DNA of 64,000 nt from RPQJ01 sp963712815 (lineage in GTDB: Bacteria > Pseudomonadota > Gammaproteobacteria > Steroidobacterales > Steroidobacteraceae). The notes under the pieces are model-generated. The model had not been told where the DNA came from. It was given only the letters and a program-made list of their open reading frames with translations, and made no database searches. Made by a program: the position numbers and the translations under genes. The DNA is taken from positions 44,544-108,543 of the forward strand of contig CAVQJL010000003.1 of the NCBI GenBank assembly GCA_963712815.1. The letters run 5' to 3'. Of the stretch, positions 36,498 to 44,859 are shown in pieces (the stretch's first letter is position 1; each line of letters opens with the position of its first letter).

Positions 36498-37811
36498 TCA
36501 GGCGTCCAGCAGTCCCGACAGCAGCGTCGCGATGCCCAGGAACGAGAAGAACCCGGCCACGTCGGTGACCGTGGTCAGGATGATCGAGGACGACTGGGCC
36601 GGGTCCTGGCCCAGTCGCTTCAGCACCATCGGAACGATGGCGCCGGCGAGGCCGGCAATCACCATGGCCAGCACCATCGAGATCATGATCACCAGCACCA
36701 GGCCCGTCGAGCGGCTCCAGAGATAGACGCCGATGCCGCAGGTGATGGCGATTGCAACTCCGTTCACCAGGCCGACGCCGGCTTCCTTGATCGTCACGCC
36801 GAGCCACTGGCGCGGCGTGATCTCCCGCAGCACGAGTCCGCGCATCGTCACCGCGAGCGCCTGTGCGCCGGAATTGCCCGACTGCCCCGCCACCACCGGC
36901 AGCAGCACAGCGAGCGCGGTGTACGTCGCGATCATCGACTCGAAGAGGCCGACTACGGCGGCCGCGAGGAACGCCGTCAGCAGGTTGATCTGCAACCACG
37001 GCAGGCGCTTGCGGACGGCGAACAAGGCCGGAGAAAGGGCACGCTCGTCAGGGCTTGCGCCGCTCATCATCTGGATGTCGGCTGACAGGTCCTCCTGCAT
37101 GGTCTGGATCAGGCTCGAGTGGTAGATGACGCCGACCAGGCGACCGTCGAGATCCGTGACCGGCAGGTCCGCGAGCCGGCGGGACTCGACGATCTCGACG
37201 ACGTCCTCGAGCGGGGTCAGCGGATGCACCGAAGCGGAGACCGGCCGGGCCAGGCGCTCCAGTCGCTCGTCCGCGTCGGCCACGGCGACATCCTGGATGC
37301 CGACCTTGGCCGCCAGTCGATTCTGGTCGTCGACCAGGAAAAGGCTTCGCGACGTGCGGCTCCGCGAGCGGCGCAATGCGTCGAGCGCCTGGCGCGCGGT
37401 CATGGAAGTGCGGAACAACTCGATCCGCGTATCCATGAGGCGGCCGGCCGAGTCCGGCGGATAGCTCATCAGGTCGCGAATCTCCCCACCGATGGCGGGA
37501 TCGAGCGCTTCGATCAGCGAATTCCGCGAGTCCTCCTCCAACGTACCGAGGATCAGCACCGCTTCCGTAGGGAGCAGTTCCGCGAGCACGCTCAACACCA
37601 GCGTCCGCGGCAGGGCCTCCAGGACACGACCCGCAGTGGCCGGAGCGAGTCGTCGAAACACCGGCAAGAGCGCCGGCGCGGGCTGGCTTGCGAGTTCCTC
37701 GGCGACGACCCCGGGATCGAGCACCTCGACGTTCTGCGCGGCCTCCCAGGGGTGATCGAGCAGGAATCGCCGGTCGAGGGTGCGGATCGCCGCTGCAAGA
37801 TCGCCGCTCAT
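36498..37811 (-). CDS. mgtE: MgtE-family Mg2+ transporter
   Basis: A 437-residue magnesium channel/transporter. The N domain (about residues 15-135) has helical superhelix repeats, and two CBS domains follow (about 140-255: DTRIELFRTSMTARQALDALR, then SVHPLTPLEDVVEIVESRRLADLPVTD). The membrane domain holds five helices with the conserved GQSGNSGAQALAVTMRGL and ILTTVTDVAGFFSFLG pore motifs. It starts in the ATGA overlap with the upstream sensor-like gene and is therefore translationally coupled to it. A copy of part of its 3' end occurs at 33344-33414. Confidence 0.94.
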   Translation of the reverse strand: MSGDLAAAIRTLDRRFLLDHPWEAAQNVEVLDPGVVAEELASQPAPALLPVFRRLAPATAGRVLEALPRTLVLSVLAELLPTEAVLILGTLEEDSRNSLIEALDPAIGGEIRDLMSYPPDSAGRLMDTRIELFRTSMTARQALDALRRSRSRTSRSLFLVDDQNRLAAKVGIQDVAVADADERLERLARPVSASVHPLTPLEDVVEIVESRRLADLPVTDLDGRLVGVIYHSSLIQTMQEDLSADIQMMSGASPDERALSPALFAVRKRLPWLQINLLTAFLAAAVVGLFESMIATYTALAVLLPVVAGQSGNSGAQALAVTMRGLVLREITPRQWLGVTIKEAGVGLVNGVAIAITCGIGVYLWSRSTGLVLVIMISMVLAMVIAGLAGAIVPMVLKRLGQDPAQSSSIILTTVTDVAGFFSFLGIATLLSGLLDA

Positions 37812-38656
37812 GGCTGCCTCCCGGAATCGCCGCCACCCTTCGTGAACGCACCCTGCAGCAGCAGTCGCAGCAGGCCTTCGCCCGATCGCAGGTAGGCCTT
37901 CAGCATCTCCGCGGGCAGCGACGCGCGAGACACCTGCGACGCGGGTCCTGCAATGCCGATGGCCTTCTGCAGGGTCCGTCGGTTCAGGCCGCCGAGCAAC
38001 TGCCCGCGGTGGCTGACCACGGGCAGGATGGTCGCCAGCTCCCAGCCGGGGTTGTCGGCCACCGAGGCGAGCGAGGCATTGTCGAGCAGCGGCTGCAGGT
38101 CGCTCCGTGCGAGCGCCGCGAGCGGCGTCGTCGGCGCAGAGGTCAGGAGCGCGGCCAGCGGGACGGCGCCGCTGCAACGTTGCGCTGAGTCGGTCAAGAA
38201 AAGGTGGCTGCCGGAATGAACCGGCAGCTGGGCCAGCAACTGCACGGCTTCGCCCACATCGCGGTCATCCAGGACCGCCGGAAGGTCGAGCTCGATCCAT
38301 GCGCCGACGACGTCGTCACCGTATTCGAGCGAGCGGCGGAGTCGCCGGACCATCTTCGCGGGCAGTTCGGCAAGCACTGCCTCGCGCGCGCGCTCCTCGA
38401 GCCGACGCAGCAACGCCGCCGCGTCCGGCCAGGACAGCACCGCGCAAAGCGCCGCTGCGGCGTCGGCGGGCAGTTCGGCGGCGCATCGCGCGGCGCTGAC
38501 CGCGCTCATCGCCGCGACGACGGGCGCGGAGAGTCTCGCCGGCACGCGTCGGAGTACTTCCGCCGCATCGGCCGCGGTCATTCCTTCCAGCGCCCGCGCC
38601 GCCGATTCGGGGCGCTGCTGCAGGTACGCGAGCGTCAGGTCGGGCAGTTCAGTCAC
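37808..38656 (-). CDS. stand-alone MgtE N/CBS-like regulatory protein
   Basis: A 282-residue soluble protein resembling the cytosolic part of MgtE without its membrane domain. The Ala-rich N domain (about 10-115) has SAARALEGMTAADAAEVLRRVP superhelix repeats. A CBS-like pair follows (LRRSLEYGDDVVGAWIELDL and LASVADNPGWELATILPVVS). The end is a Lys/Arg-rich tail. Its ATG overlaps the end of the mscS gene by eight bases and its stop overlaps the mgtE start. It could bind Mg2+ or nucleotide and regulate MgtE. That role is inferred from domain layout and position. Confidence 0.75.
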   Translation of the reverse strand: MTELPDLTLAYLQQRPESAARALEGMTAADAAEVLRRVPARLSAPVVAAMSAVSAARCAAELPADAAAALCAVLSWPDAAALLRRLEERAREAVLAELPAKMVRRLRRSLEYGDDVVGAWIELDLPAVLDDRDVGEAVQLLAQLPVHSGSHLFLTDSAQRCSGAVPLAALLTSAPTTPLAALARSDLQPLLDNASLASVADNPGWELATILPVVSHRGQLLGGLNRRTLQKAIGIAGPASQVSRASLPAEMLKAYLRSGEGLLRLLLQGAFTKGGGDSGRQP

Positions 38657-39488
38657 GGTCGGGGCCGGGCATCACGATGACGGTGGTTGCTTCGGCGAAA
38701 CGGCTCGCCGGCACGATCGCTCGACCCTCGGCCGTGGAAATCACCACGCTGGTCGAGGTGAGTTCGAGGATCTCGCCCTCCAGACCGTCGATCCTGGCGC
38801 GATGCCCGACCCGGAACTGTCGCTGCACCGAGTCCGCGGCGATCAGGTTGGACACCAGCTGGCGCGCGCCGAGACCGAAGGCGAGGGAGAAGCCGGCCAT
38901 CACCACCCCGAGCACGACCGCGATCATCGTCGTGACGAAGCTGACGTCGATTCCGATCTGTTCGATTCCGATCACGATCGCCGCGAGGAAGGTCGCGACC
39001 TGCGCCAGACGGCCGATCAGCGCACGCTGTTCCACGCCGGCGGAATCCAGCGCATCGAGCACCAGGTCCCGGACGATCGCAGCGATCAGGTAGCCGGTGG
39101 CGATGATCAGCACGCCGAGCAGCAGGTGGGGGATCCAGCCGATCACACGCTCGAGCCAGCCGCTCAGCAGATCGAAGTCGGCGATCGCGGTGGCTGCGGT
39201 GGCGAACCCCAGCAGCACGATCCAGAACACGAGATTGGAGAGCAGCCTGACCAATGCGGGCGAGACGCGAACGCGCTGGGTCCGGTCGGGACGCAGGACG
39301 CGGTCCAGCTCGCGGTTCAGCCGCGCGCCCAGGGACCTCGTGAGCCGCCGCAGCCAGCCCGCGACGAGCCAGCCGACCAGGATCAGGACCGCGCCGCCGA
39401 GAAGCTCCGGCAGGCGCAGCACCAGGCTCCGGCCCAGTTCGTCGATTGCCAGTTGCAGTCGCTCGAGCACAGCGACGATACCGTCCAT
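38649..39488 (-). CDS. MscS-family mechanosensitive channel (small)
   Basis: A 279-residue MscS-type channel with an amphipathic N-terminus. Four hydrophobic segments follow (about 25-45, 80-105, 120-140 and 160-210), including the pore-lining helix VVMAGFSLAFGLGARQLVSNLIA. The beta domain RVGHRARIDGLEGEILELTST and final IVPASRFAEATTVIVM are canonical. It releases ions during hypo-osmotic shock. It is the first gene of an overlapping trio with the MgtE sensor-like gene and mgtE. Confidence 0.9.
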   Translation of the reverse strand: MDGIVAVLERLQLAIDELGRSLVLRLPELLGGAVLILVGWLVAGWLRRLTRSLGARLNRELDRVLRPDRTQRVRVSPALVRLLSNLVFWIVLLGFATAATAIADFDLLSGWLERVIGWIPHLLLGVLIIATGYLIAAIVRDLVLDALDSAGVEQRALIGRLAQVATFLAAIVIGIEQIGIDVSFVTTMIAVVLGVVMAGFSLAFGLGARQLVSNLIAADSVQRQFRVGHRARIDGLEGEILELTSTSVVISTAEGRAIVPASRFAEATTVIVMPGPDRD

Positions 39489-39590
39489 TCGACGTCCTCC
39501 TCGAATACGAGCCGTGGCATGAACACCCGGGACCCAGTCTAGCAGAGGGTCGGACCGTGCCCTTTCGCCGGGGCCGGCCCGAGTGCGGCG

Positions 39591-40887
39591 TCAGTTGAGC
39601 CGCAACGGCATACACCGGGGTATCGACGTGCCTGATGAGCAGCGCCACGTCGATCGAGCCCCAACTTGCGACGCGGAACCTGCCGAACGTGTGCCGCCAA
39701 TGTCCAGCGTGACGCGAGCCCGACCGGGCGTCTGCGACCGGGTCGAGTCCTTCGTCCGTGCATCTGGCCCAGCTCCATTCGCCTGTCGTCAGGGCCGGCC
39801 AGCCCGGTCCTTCGGGCGCAGCGATCATGTGGACGGCAGCGCCATCCCGTGCCGAGTAGTAAATCAACCGATCCAGGTTCGGTGCGTATTCAAGTGCCGA
39901 GTATTCCGCGATGCGTGGTCGCGGTCCGCCCGAACGCAGCGGGGCAGCGGGTGCGGCCGGATCCGAAGGATTGAGTGCAAACAGGCCGTCGCGAGCATGT
40001 ACCGACACCACGATGATGTCGCGCACCGGATCGATCTGCATCGCATTGTGGTTGGCAGCGCCGGGAAACTTGCTTGAATGCAGGACGCCCCAGCGACCGT
40101 ACGTGCCATCCCCGTTCGCACCGTCCGGGCAGTAGCCGATGAACGCATTGCCGCCCCCGTCGTCGCCGGAATGGCCCCACAGCACGCGCCTGGTCACGTC
40201 CCAGGTCGTGCAGCCGCCCGAATTCAACACGGCCTCGGCATGCCGCGGGCCGCGCCGCCACTGGCGACGTGCGAGGTTGAACAGGTGTGGGATGGCAACC
40301 GCCTTGACGTTGGGACCCAGCTCGCTGTTGCCCTTCAGGATCAGGTAGTCGTTGCCGACCGGGTCGTACTGCACGTAGTCATAGGTGTGCGCGGGCAGCG
40401 GGGAGCCGTCCGGATACTCCGCGTTCGGATAGAACGCACCCTCGCCATAGTGCTCGGGAGCGCCGTGCACGTAGCCGTCCGAGATCCGGCTCCACTCCCT
40501 CGTCGCGAGATCGAACGCGTGCACGTCGGAGCCGAAGTAGTTGTTGTGCCCTCCGCCGAAGACGATCAATGAGCCCGAGTCGCCGAAGCGCGTGGCGAGC
40601 ACGGCACCGTTCCACGCCTCGGTGATCGCCGGGAAGCCGACCCTCCCGCTCCACGGCGCGTTCAAGTACCGGCCGGTCAGCCGCCGGAGGACCGCGTACG
40701 GCCGGCGTGCAGGATTCAGCGCTGGATCGCGGGCGGGATCGCCATCACGCAGGTAGCGAGTGCCCACTCTCGTGGCGGGCAACCCGAGGTCTGGACGATC
40801 ACCCGACAGGCGATACCAGCGACCGACCGGCATGGCCTCGAGCCATTCCGGCGCTGCCGGCACGGGCAATGACGCGCTGCCCGTCAA
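39591..40887 (-). CDS. kelch-like beta-propeller protein, probable one-base frameshift at the end
   Basis: A protein of about 430 residues with repeated propeller blades, for example RFGDSGSLIVFGGGHNNYFGS, HAFDLATREWSRISDG and YIILKG-like strands. No signal peptide is visible. The open frame runs far past the likely end, into the mscS gene, as a 744-residue chimera. If one base in 39602-39606 is removed, it ends YAVRLN-stop at 39591, like other members. I therefore give 39591 as the natural end. Function is unknown, with carbohydrate binding or galactose-oxidase-like folds possible. Start 40887 overlaps the next gene's stop. Confidence 0.72.
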
Positions 40888-41390
40888 TGGGGTCGCCCCA
40901 CGATTGACCAGCGCTCGAGCTTGCGCTCGAACGACATCCCCGCATGCGCCGGACTCGTCGACGGCAACGTCTCGTAGCGCAGCCCCGACAGGTTCTGCGC
41001 CAATCCCGGCAACACGCGCCGCCGATAGAGTTCCGCAGCCACCCGCCCGTTGAAGCAGACCAGCCGCAGCTCGCGATGCGCAGCGAAGAACGCCGCGAAG
41101 TCATTCAGCACGACAGACGCCCGCCGGATCGACGCATCGAGCGCCCCGGGACGATGCGCCGATGCACACACGTCCCACAGCGCCACGTGGTGTCGCCGCA
41201 GGAGCTCGAGCCGCTGCTCGTAGGAAATGTCCGGCGACGCGCCGAACAGCGTGCCCATGATTCGCCAAAACGCATTGCGCGGCTGCGCGTAGTACTGTCG
41301 CTCGCGCAGCGACGCCGGCCCCGGCAGCGAACCGAGCACCAGCACCCGTGCCCCGGCACCGGCCACCGGTGGAAATCCTACTGAGTGCAT
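40884..41390 (-). CDS. hypoxanthine-DNA glycosylase (family 6 UDG superfamily)
   Basis: A 168-residue DNA-repair enzyme that should remove deaminated adenine (hypoxanthine) from DNA. The motif LVLGSLPGPASLRERQYYAQ and the following PRNAFWRIMG match the uracil-glycosylase superfamily's family 6, and the C-terminal LPSTSPAHAG matches its second motif. The chosen ATG 41390 opens at the family-like HSVGFPPVAG. The open frame extends to 41480. Its stop overlaps the start of the propeller gene by four bases. Confidence 0.88.
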   Translation of the reverse strand: MHSVGFPPVAGAGARVLVLGSLPGPASLRERQYYAQPRNAFWRIMGTLFGASPDISYEQRLELLRRHHVALWDVCASAHRPGALDASIRRASVVLNDFAAFFAAHRELRLVCFNGRVAAELYRRRVLPGLAQNLSGLRYETLPSTSPAHAGMSFERKLERWSIVGRPH

Positions 41391-41400
41391 GCCCGCACTA

Positions 41401-41934
41401 TCACGTTCCGCGAACGACCTGCACCTCGATTGCGAGGTGCGCGCGGTACCGGCCCTCGATCGCGCTGCACAATGCCGCAAGCGCTTCGGCGGCCAGGTGC
41501 TTGGGCGTGATTCGCAACTGCCACGATTGACGCGTTGCCCCTGGTTCGGACGCAGGCACCTGAACGTTCATCACGGAATTCTGGTGAACCCAGTCCAGCG
41601 CCGCGCCGAGCACGAGCTCGGTGTCGAACTCCCGCGCCGGGGTCGCCTCGATCAGGTAGTCGAGTTCGACGCCCGGCTTGTCGGGCGCTGGCATCCCCCG
41701 CTCGGGCGCCCGAACCGGAAGGTTTCTGCGCAGCTCAGCCAGCAGACCGATTCGATAGAGGTACAGATGGGCGGTCACTTCGCCATTGCTTGCGCGGGTC
41801 GTCGACGGTTCCGGCGGCAGCGCAGAAATCGAGACCGGACGCCTCGCGACATCGCCCGGACTCGCGTTCAACCAACCCGACAACGAGTCCCTCAGCGTCC
41901 TCGTGACGGTCGCCACGACGAGTCCCGTGCCCAT
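41401..41934 (-). CDS. DUF4255 protein (Pvc16-like)
   Basis: A 177-residue protein of the DUF4255 family, which in contractile injection systems caps or completes the tube. Here VTAHLYLYRIGLLAELRRNL, ELDYLIEATPAREFDTELVLGAA and the final LAIEVQVV fit the family. No sheath, tube, baseplate or ATPase genes are in the window, so it may be an orphan with another role. It begins six bases after the DUF2277 stop and is likely coupled to it. Confidence 0.78.
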   Translation of the reverse strand: MGTGLVVATVTRTLRDSLSGWLNASPGDVARRPVSISALPPEPSTTRASNGEVTAHLYLYRIGLLAELRRNLPVRAPERGMPAPDKPGVELDYLIEATPAREFDTELVLGAALDWVHQNSVMNVQVPASEPGATRQSWQLRITPKHLAAEALAALCSAIEGRYRAHLAIEVQVVRGT

Positions 41935-41940
41935 GCAGGT

Positions 41941-42213
41941 CTACGCCCGGCCGAACCGCGTTGCCGACCGGGCCTGCGCCTTTGCCGCTTCGGCCGCCCG
42001 ATCCCGCGGCACCGAAGTCGTCGTCAGCGAGCGGATCAGCACGGTCGCCGACGCCGCGACCTCCTCCACTGCGCGCTGAAACGCCGCTTCGTTGGCTTTC
42101 GATGGCGACGTGAACCCGCTCAGCTTGCGCACGAACTGAAGCGATGCCTCACGAATCTCCTGCTCCGTCGCCGGCGGCTCGAAGTTGAACAGCGTCTTGA
42201 TGTTTCGGCACAT
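41941..42213 (-). CDS. DUF2277 protein
   Basis: A 90-residue protein beginning MCRNIKTLFNFEPPATEQEI and containing KLSGFTSPSKANEAAFQRAV, as in DUF2277 members, which are small cytoplasmic proteins often of unknown function. GGGGGTCG precedes the ATG. It forms a tight pair with the DUF4255 gene downstream. Confidence 0.9.
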   Translation of the reverse strand: MCRNIKTLFNFEPPATEQEIREASLQFVRKLSGFTSPSKANEAAFQRAVEEVAASATVLIRSLTTTSVPRDRAAEAAKAQARSATRFGRA

Positions 42214-42226
42214 GGCGACCCCCAGC

Positions 42227-42982
42227 TCAATGGCCGCTCGTGGCTTTATCCAGCGCCGCGAGAATGCGATCGTGGATGGACGCGCCCCGGTTCTGCGCGG
42301 CCGTCAGGGCGGCGGTATGGGCCGCGCACAGATTCCCGGCATCCCGCCAGCCTTCGGCGAGTTCGAGTGCCCAGTCCCGGAAGTCCTGACCCGCACCCTT
42401 CCGCTTCTCCAGCGCCTGGCGCAGCGTGGGGTGGAAAAGCACGATGTCGTGGAATCCGAGCATCCGCGCGGGCAGCGGCAGCCGGACGTACATCAACGTG
42501 TCGTCGACATGGATCGTCCGCGAGGCGCGATGGAACGCCAGCACCGAGGAAAAATGCACGTTCTCGTTTGCCGAAACGAAGTCGACGCCACGCGGTACCG
42601 AGAACTCGAAATCGTCCTCGAACATCGTGTGCAGCCGGGTTTGCTCGGTGCGCGTCTTCTGCCACGGAAGCTCGGGAAATCGCGACAGGTGCCGGGCCGT
42701 GCCGTAGAGCCTGGCCTTGGGATACCGTTGGTGCATCGCGCGCACATGAACGGTGTGAAACGGATGGAGGTTGAGTATCGCCTCCACGTCCTTGCCGCCG
42801 CCGGTCAGTGCATCGACTTCGCGTTGCACGCTGGCGCTCAGCGTGCAGGAATCGAGAAACACGAACCGGCCATTGGCACGCCGCACCAGCGAGCACTGGG
42901 TGCCGATATCGATCAGGCCGGCGACCTTGAACGACCCGCGGATGTTCAGGAAGTCTTCTGCGACTCGAATGCAGGTCTGCAA
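42227..42982 (-). CDS. metallo-beta-lactamase-fold-like protein
   Basis: A 251-residue cytoplasmic protein with a beta-lactamase-fold outline: strand SFKVAGLIDIGTQCSLVR, then NLHPFHTVHVRAMH at the position of an HxHxDH motif (here without its full metal ligands), and RTIHVDDTLMYVR. It probably belongs to the MBL-fold/DUF4336-like group. The start is TTG 42982, supported by GGGAG six bases upstream. The missing histidines suggest a degenerate metal site. Confidence 0.75.
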   Translation of the reverse strand: MQTCIRVAEDFLNIRGSFKVAGLIDIGTQCSLVRRANGRFVFLDSCTLSASVQREVDALTGGGKDVEAILNLHPFHTVHVRAMHQRYPKARLYGTARHLSRFPELPWQKTRTEQTRLHTMFEDDFEFSVPRGVDFVSANENVHFSSVLAFHRASRTIHVDDTLMYVRLPLPARMLGFHDIVLFHPTLRQALEKRKGAGQDFRDWALELAEGWRDAGNLCAAHTAALTAAQNRGASIHDRILAALDKATSGH

Positions 42983-43031
42983 CTACAACTCCCTCGTGCC
43001 GCCGGCAACGGTCGCGGGCTTGGCATCGCGC

Positions 43032-44462
43032 CTAGAAGAGGCAGACCCCGGGGCTATCGGCGGTGCCACCGGAAACCGGCTTGGGAAACAGGGGATCGTA
43101 GCCCGCTACCGGCCCCTGTCCCATCACCTGCATCACCTGGCGCGCAGCAATCCACGCCTCGAAGTAGACCGCGAGTTCGCGCGCGAGCGCCTCGCGGCGG
43201 TCACGAGTGCTGCGATCGAGCTCGGCCGGAAGGCGGGAGCGGATCAGGCTGTCGAGCAACGAGCGACGGGTCAGTAACGCGGTACCCGAAGACGGCAGCG
43301 TCGCGAGCGAAGACGGGACGTTGGGCGTGGGCGGTGCAACGGGCGCGGGCCAGATCGTGAACGCCGGATACCACGGAAGGCCCGGCACCATGACCCCGTC
43401 GCACCAGCCGGCGAAGGCCTCTGCAACGGTCTTGGCCACGGCCTTGGCGAAGTCGCGATCATCGCCCTGGAGGCCGGGAATGCCGGCCTCGGCAGCGATC
43501 AGCGGCTCGATATCCGGCCCCCCGAGGCAGCCCGGCTGGCCGAGCGCCATTGCGCCCTCGACGCGAACTCCGCGCATCCGCGCGAGCGGCCGCCAGGTCT
43601 CGACCGCAGCGGCGATGGCCTTGGCGAGCGGGTCGACCAGCACCGGTTCGGGGATCGGCTCGGGCGGAGGCTCTTGGGCGGGCCACTGCGGCGGGTGCGT
43701 GCCAAACGAGGGGAACGGGATCGCGACCGGGAAGGACTCGGGAAACGGCCGCGGGAATGGCAGCGGTATGGAAAAAGTCTCTGCCGCGATCCGCGGAATC
43801 TGCACCGGGATATCGAACGGCTGGAAAACAAAACGGGGAATCGGGATCGGAATGTCGAACGGCATCGCGCCAATGCCCGGAAGCGAGGGAACGGAAGGCG
43901 GATCGCCTCCCGCACCGGGGAACCAGGGCAAGGATTCGGCCGGATTGCGGGGTGGGGTGATCTCGACCTTGCCGTCCTTGCCTATCTCGACGCCGGCACC
44001 GTTGGGCTGCCTGACCCCGACCCCGTCCTTCCCGACATGGATGCCGCCGCCGCCGCTCTCGACCGCGATCCCGTCCTCGTCGATCGAAACGCCGCCCACC
44101 GGCGTCGAGATCGAGACACCGCTCTCGTCGGCATCGATCTCGAAGAGACCGGGGATGCCGATCGAGAGCGCCCTCGCCCCGACCTTGAGGCTGCGCTCCG
44201 CACCGAGGTCGATCGTCTGCGGCGTGCCGCCGCCGAGCGTGAAATCCGGGACCCGCTTGCGCGGCGGTGCCACGAGCCGGGTGCCGGTCGACGGCTGCAC
44301 GACGTCAGCCTGGGTGGCAAGCGTCTTCAGCCGAGTGGCAAGTTCCTTGCGCTCCGCGGCCGTCCCGCCGCTGCGCGCAAGCTCGTCAGCGAGCGTGGCG
44401 ATTTCCTGACCAAGGGTCTTGGCGGCAGACTCGGTCGCGGATGGCCGGGGCGTTCGCACCAT
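43032..44462 (-). CDS. large hypothetical protein with beta-repeat centre
   Basis: A 476-residue protein of unknown function. A helical start (LGQEIATLADELARSGG) is followed by several glycine-rich repeats such as VSISTPVGGVSIDEDGIAVE and GIHVGKDGVGV that look like a small beta-solenoid. A Pro/Phe/Ile-rich region follows (FDIPIPIPRFVFQPFDIPVQ), then a globular part with GALGQPGCLGGPDI-like sequence and an amphipathic C-terminal helix. The ATG at 44462 has GGAGG seven bases upstream. It sits close to DUF4255/DUF2277 on the same strand, which may mean a shared role, but nothing firm can be said. Confidence 0.75.
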   Translation of the reverse strand: MVRTPRPSATESAAKTLGQEIATLADELARSGGTAAERKELATRLKTLATQADVVQPSTGTRLVAPPRKRVPDFTLGGGTPQTIDLGAERSLKVGARALSIGIPGLFEIDADESGVSISTPVGGVSIDEDGIAVESGGGGIHVGKDGVGVRQPNGAGVEIGKDGKVEITPPRNPAESLPWFPGAGGDPPSVPSLPGIGAMPFDIPIPIPRFVFQPFDIPVQIPRIAAETFSIPLPFPRPFPESFPVAIPFPSFGTHPPQWPAQEPPPEPIPEPVLVDPLAKAIAAAVETWRPLARMRGVRVEGAMALGQPGCLGGPDIEPLIAAEAGIPGLQGDDRDFAKAVAKTVAEAFAGWCDGVMVPGLPWYPAFTIWPAPVAPPTPNVPSSLATLPSSGTALLTRRSLLDSLIRSRLPAELDRSTRDRREALARELAVYFEAWIAARQVMQVMGQGPVAGYDPLFPKPVSGGTADSPGVCLF

Positions 44463-44625
44463 TTCGTGTCCTCCTTCCCGAAGCGGACCGAGATTGACGG
44501 GAACCGCAGTGGCCGTCAAATCACGGCCCGCGCCGGAGTGTCGGGGTTGATTTGCTGCGGCGCAGTCTGATTGCATCGCGGCACGCTCCGGCGAGGAGCC
44601 CGAGGAACCAGCGGGGAGCAATGGC

Positions 44626-44748
44626 ATGGAACAGGGAATCACGGCGATCGCACTGGTGGCGATCATGCTGGGCTACTCGACGACCGCGGACGCGGTGGCG
44701 TGGAAGGCCAGATCAACGTCCGTCCTGGACGATCAATCCCTGGCCTAA
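44626..44748 (+). CDS. 40-residue membrane peptide
   Basis: The frame MEQGITAIALVAIMLGYS is hydrophobic and is followed by a short polar tail ending DDQSLA. GGGGAG lies about nine bases upstream. It is alone on the plus strand between two minus-strand genes. A signal-like or membrane peptide is plausible, with no known family. Confidence 0.4.
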   Translation: MEQGITAIALVAIMLGYSTTADAVAWKARSTSVLDDQSLA

Positions 44749-44859
44749 CCGCTTTTTGGCTGAGTCCTGCTGCTCGGCTGGCCGCAGTGGTGGATCGGTC
44801 CGGTATTGCCACCCAGCCAACCCGCAGACCGATAGTTCGGCAGTCGATTCAACAGCGGC

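Noticed and set aside
38653..40887. 744-residue product fusing the propeller protein with sequence opposite the MscS frame
   Set aside because: The last 300 residues are an out-of-frame reading of mscS, and removing one base near 39604 gives a natural stop.
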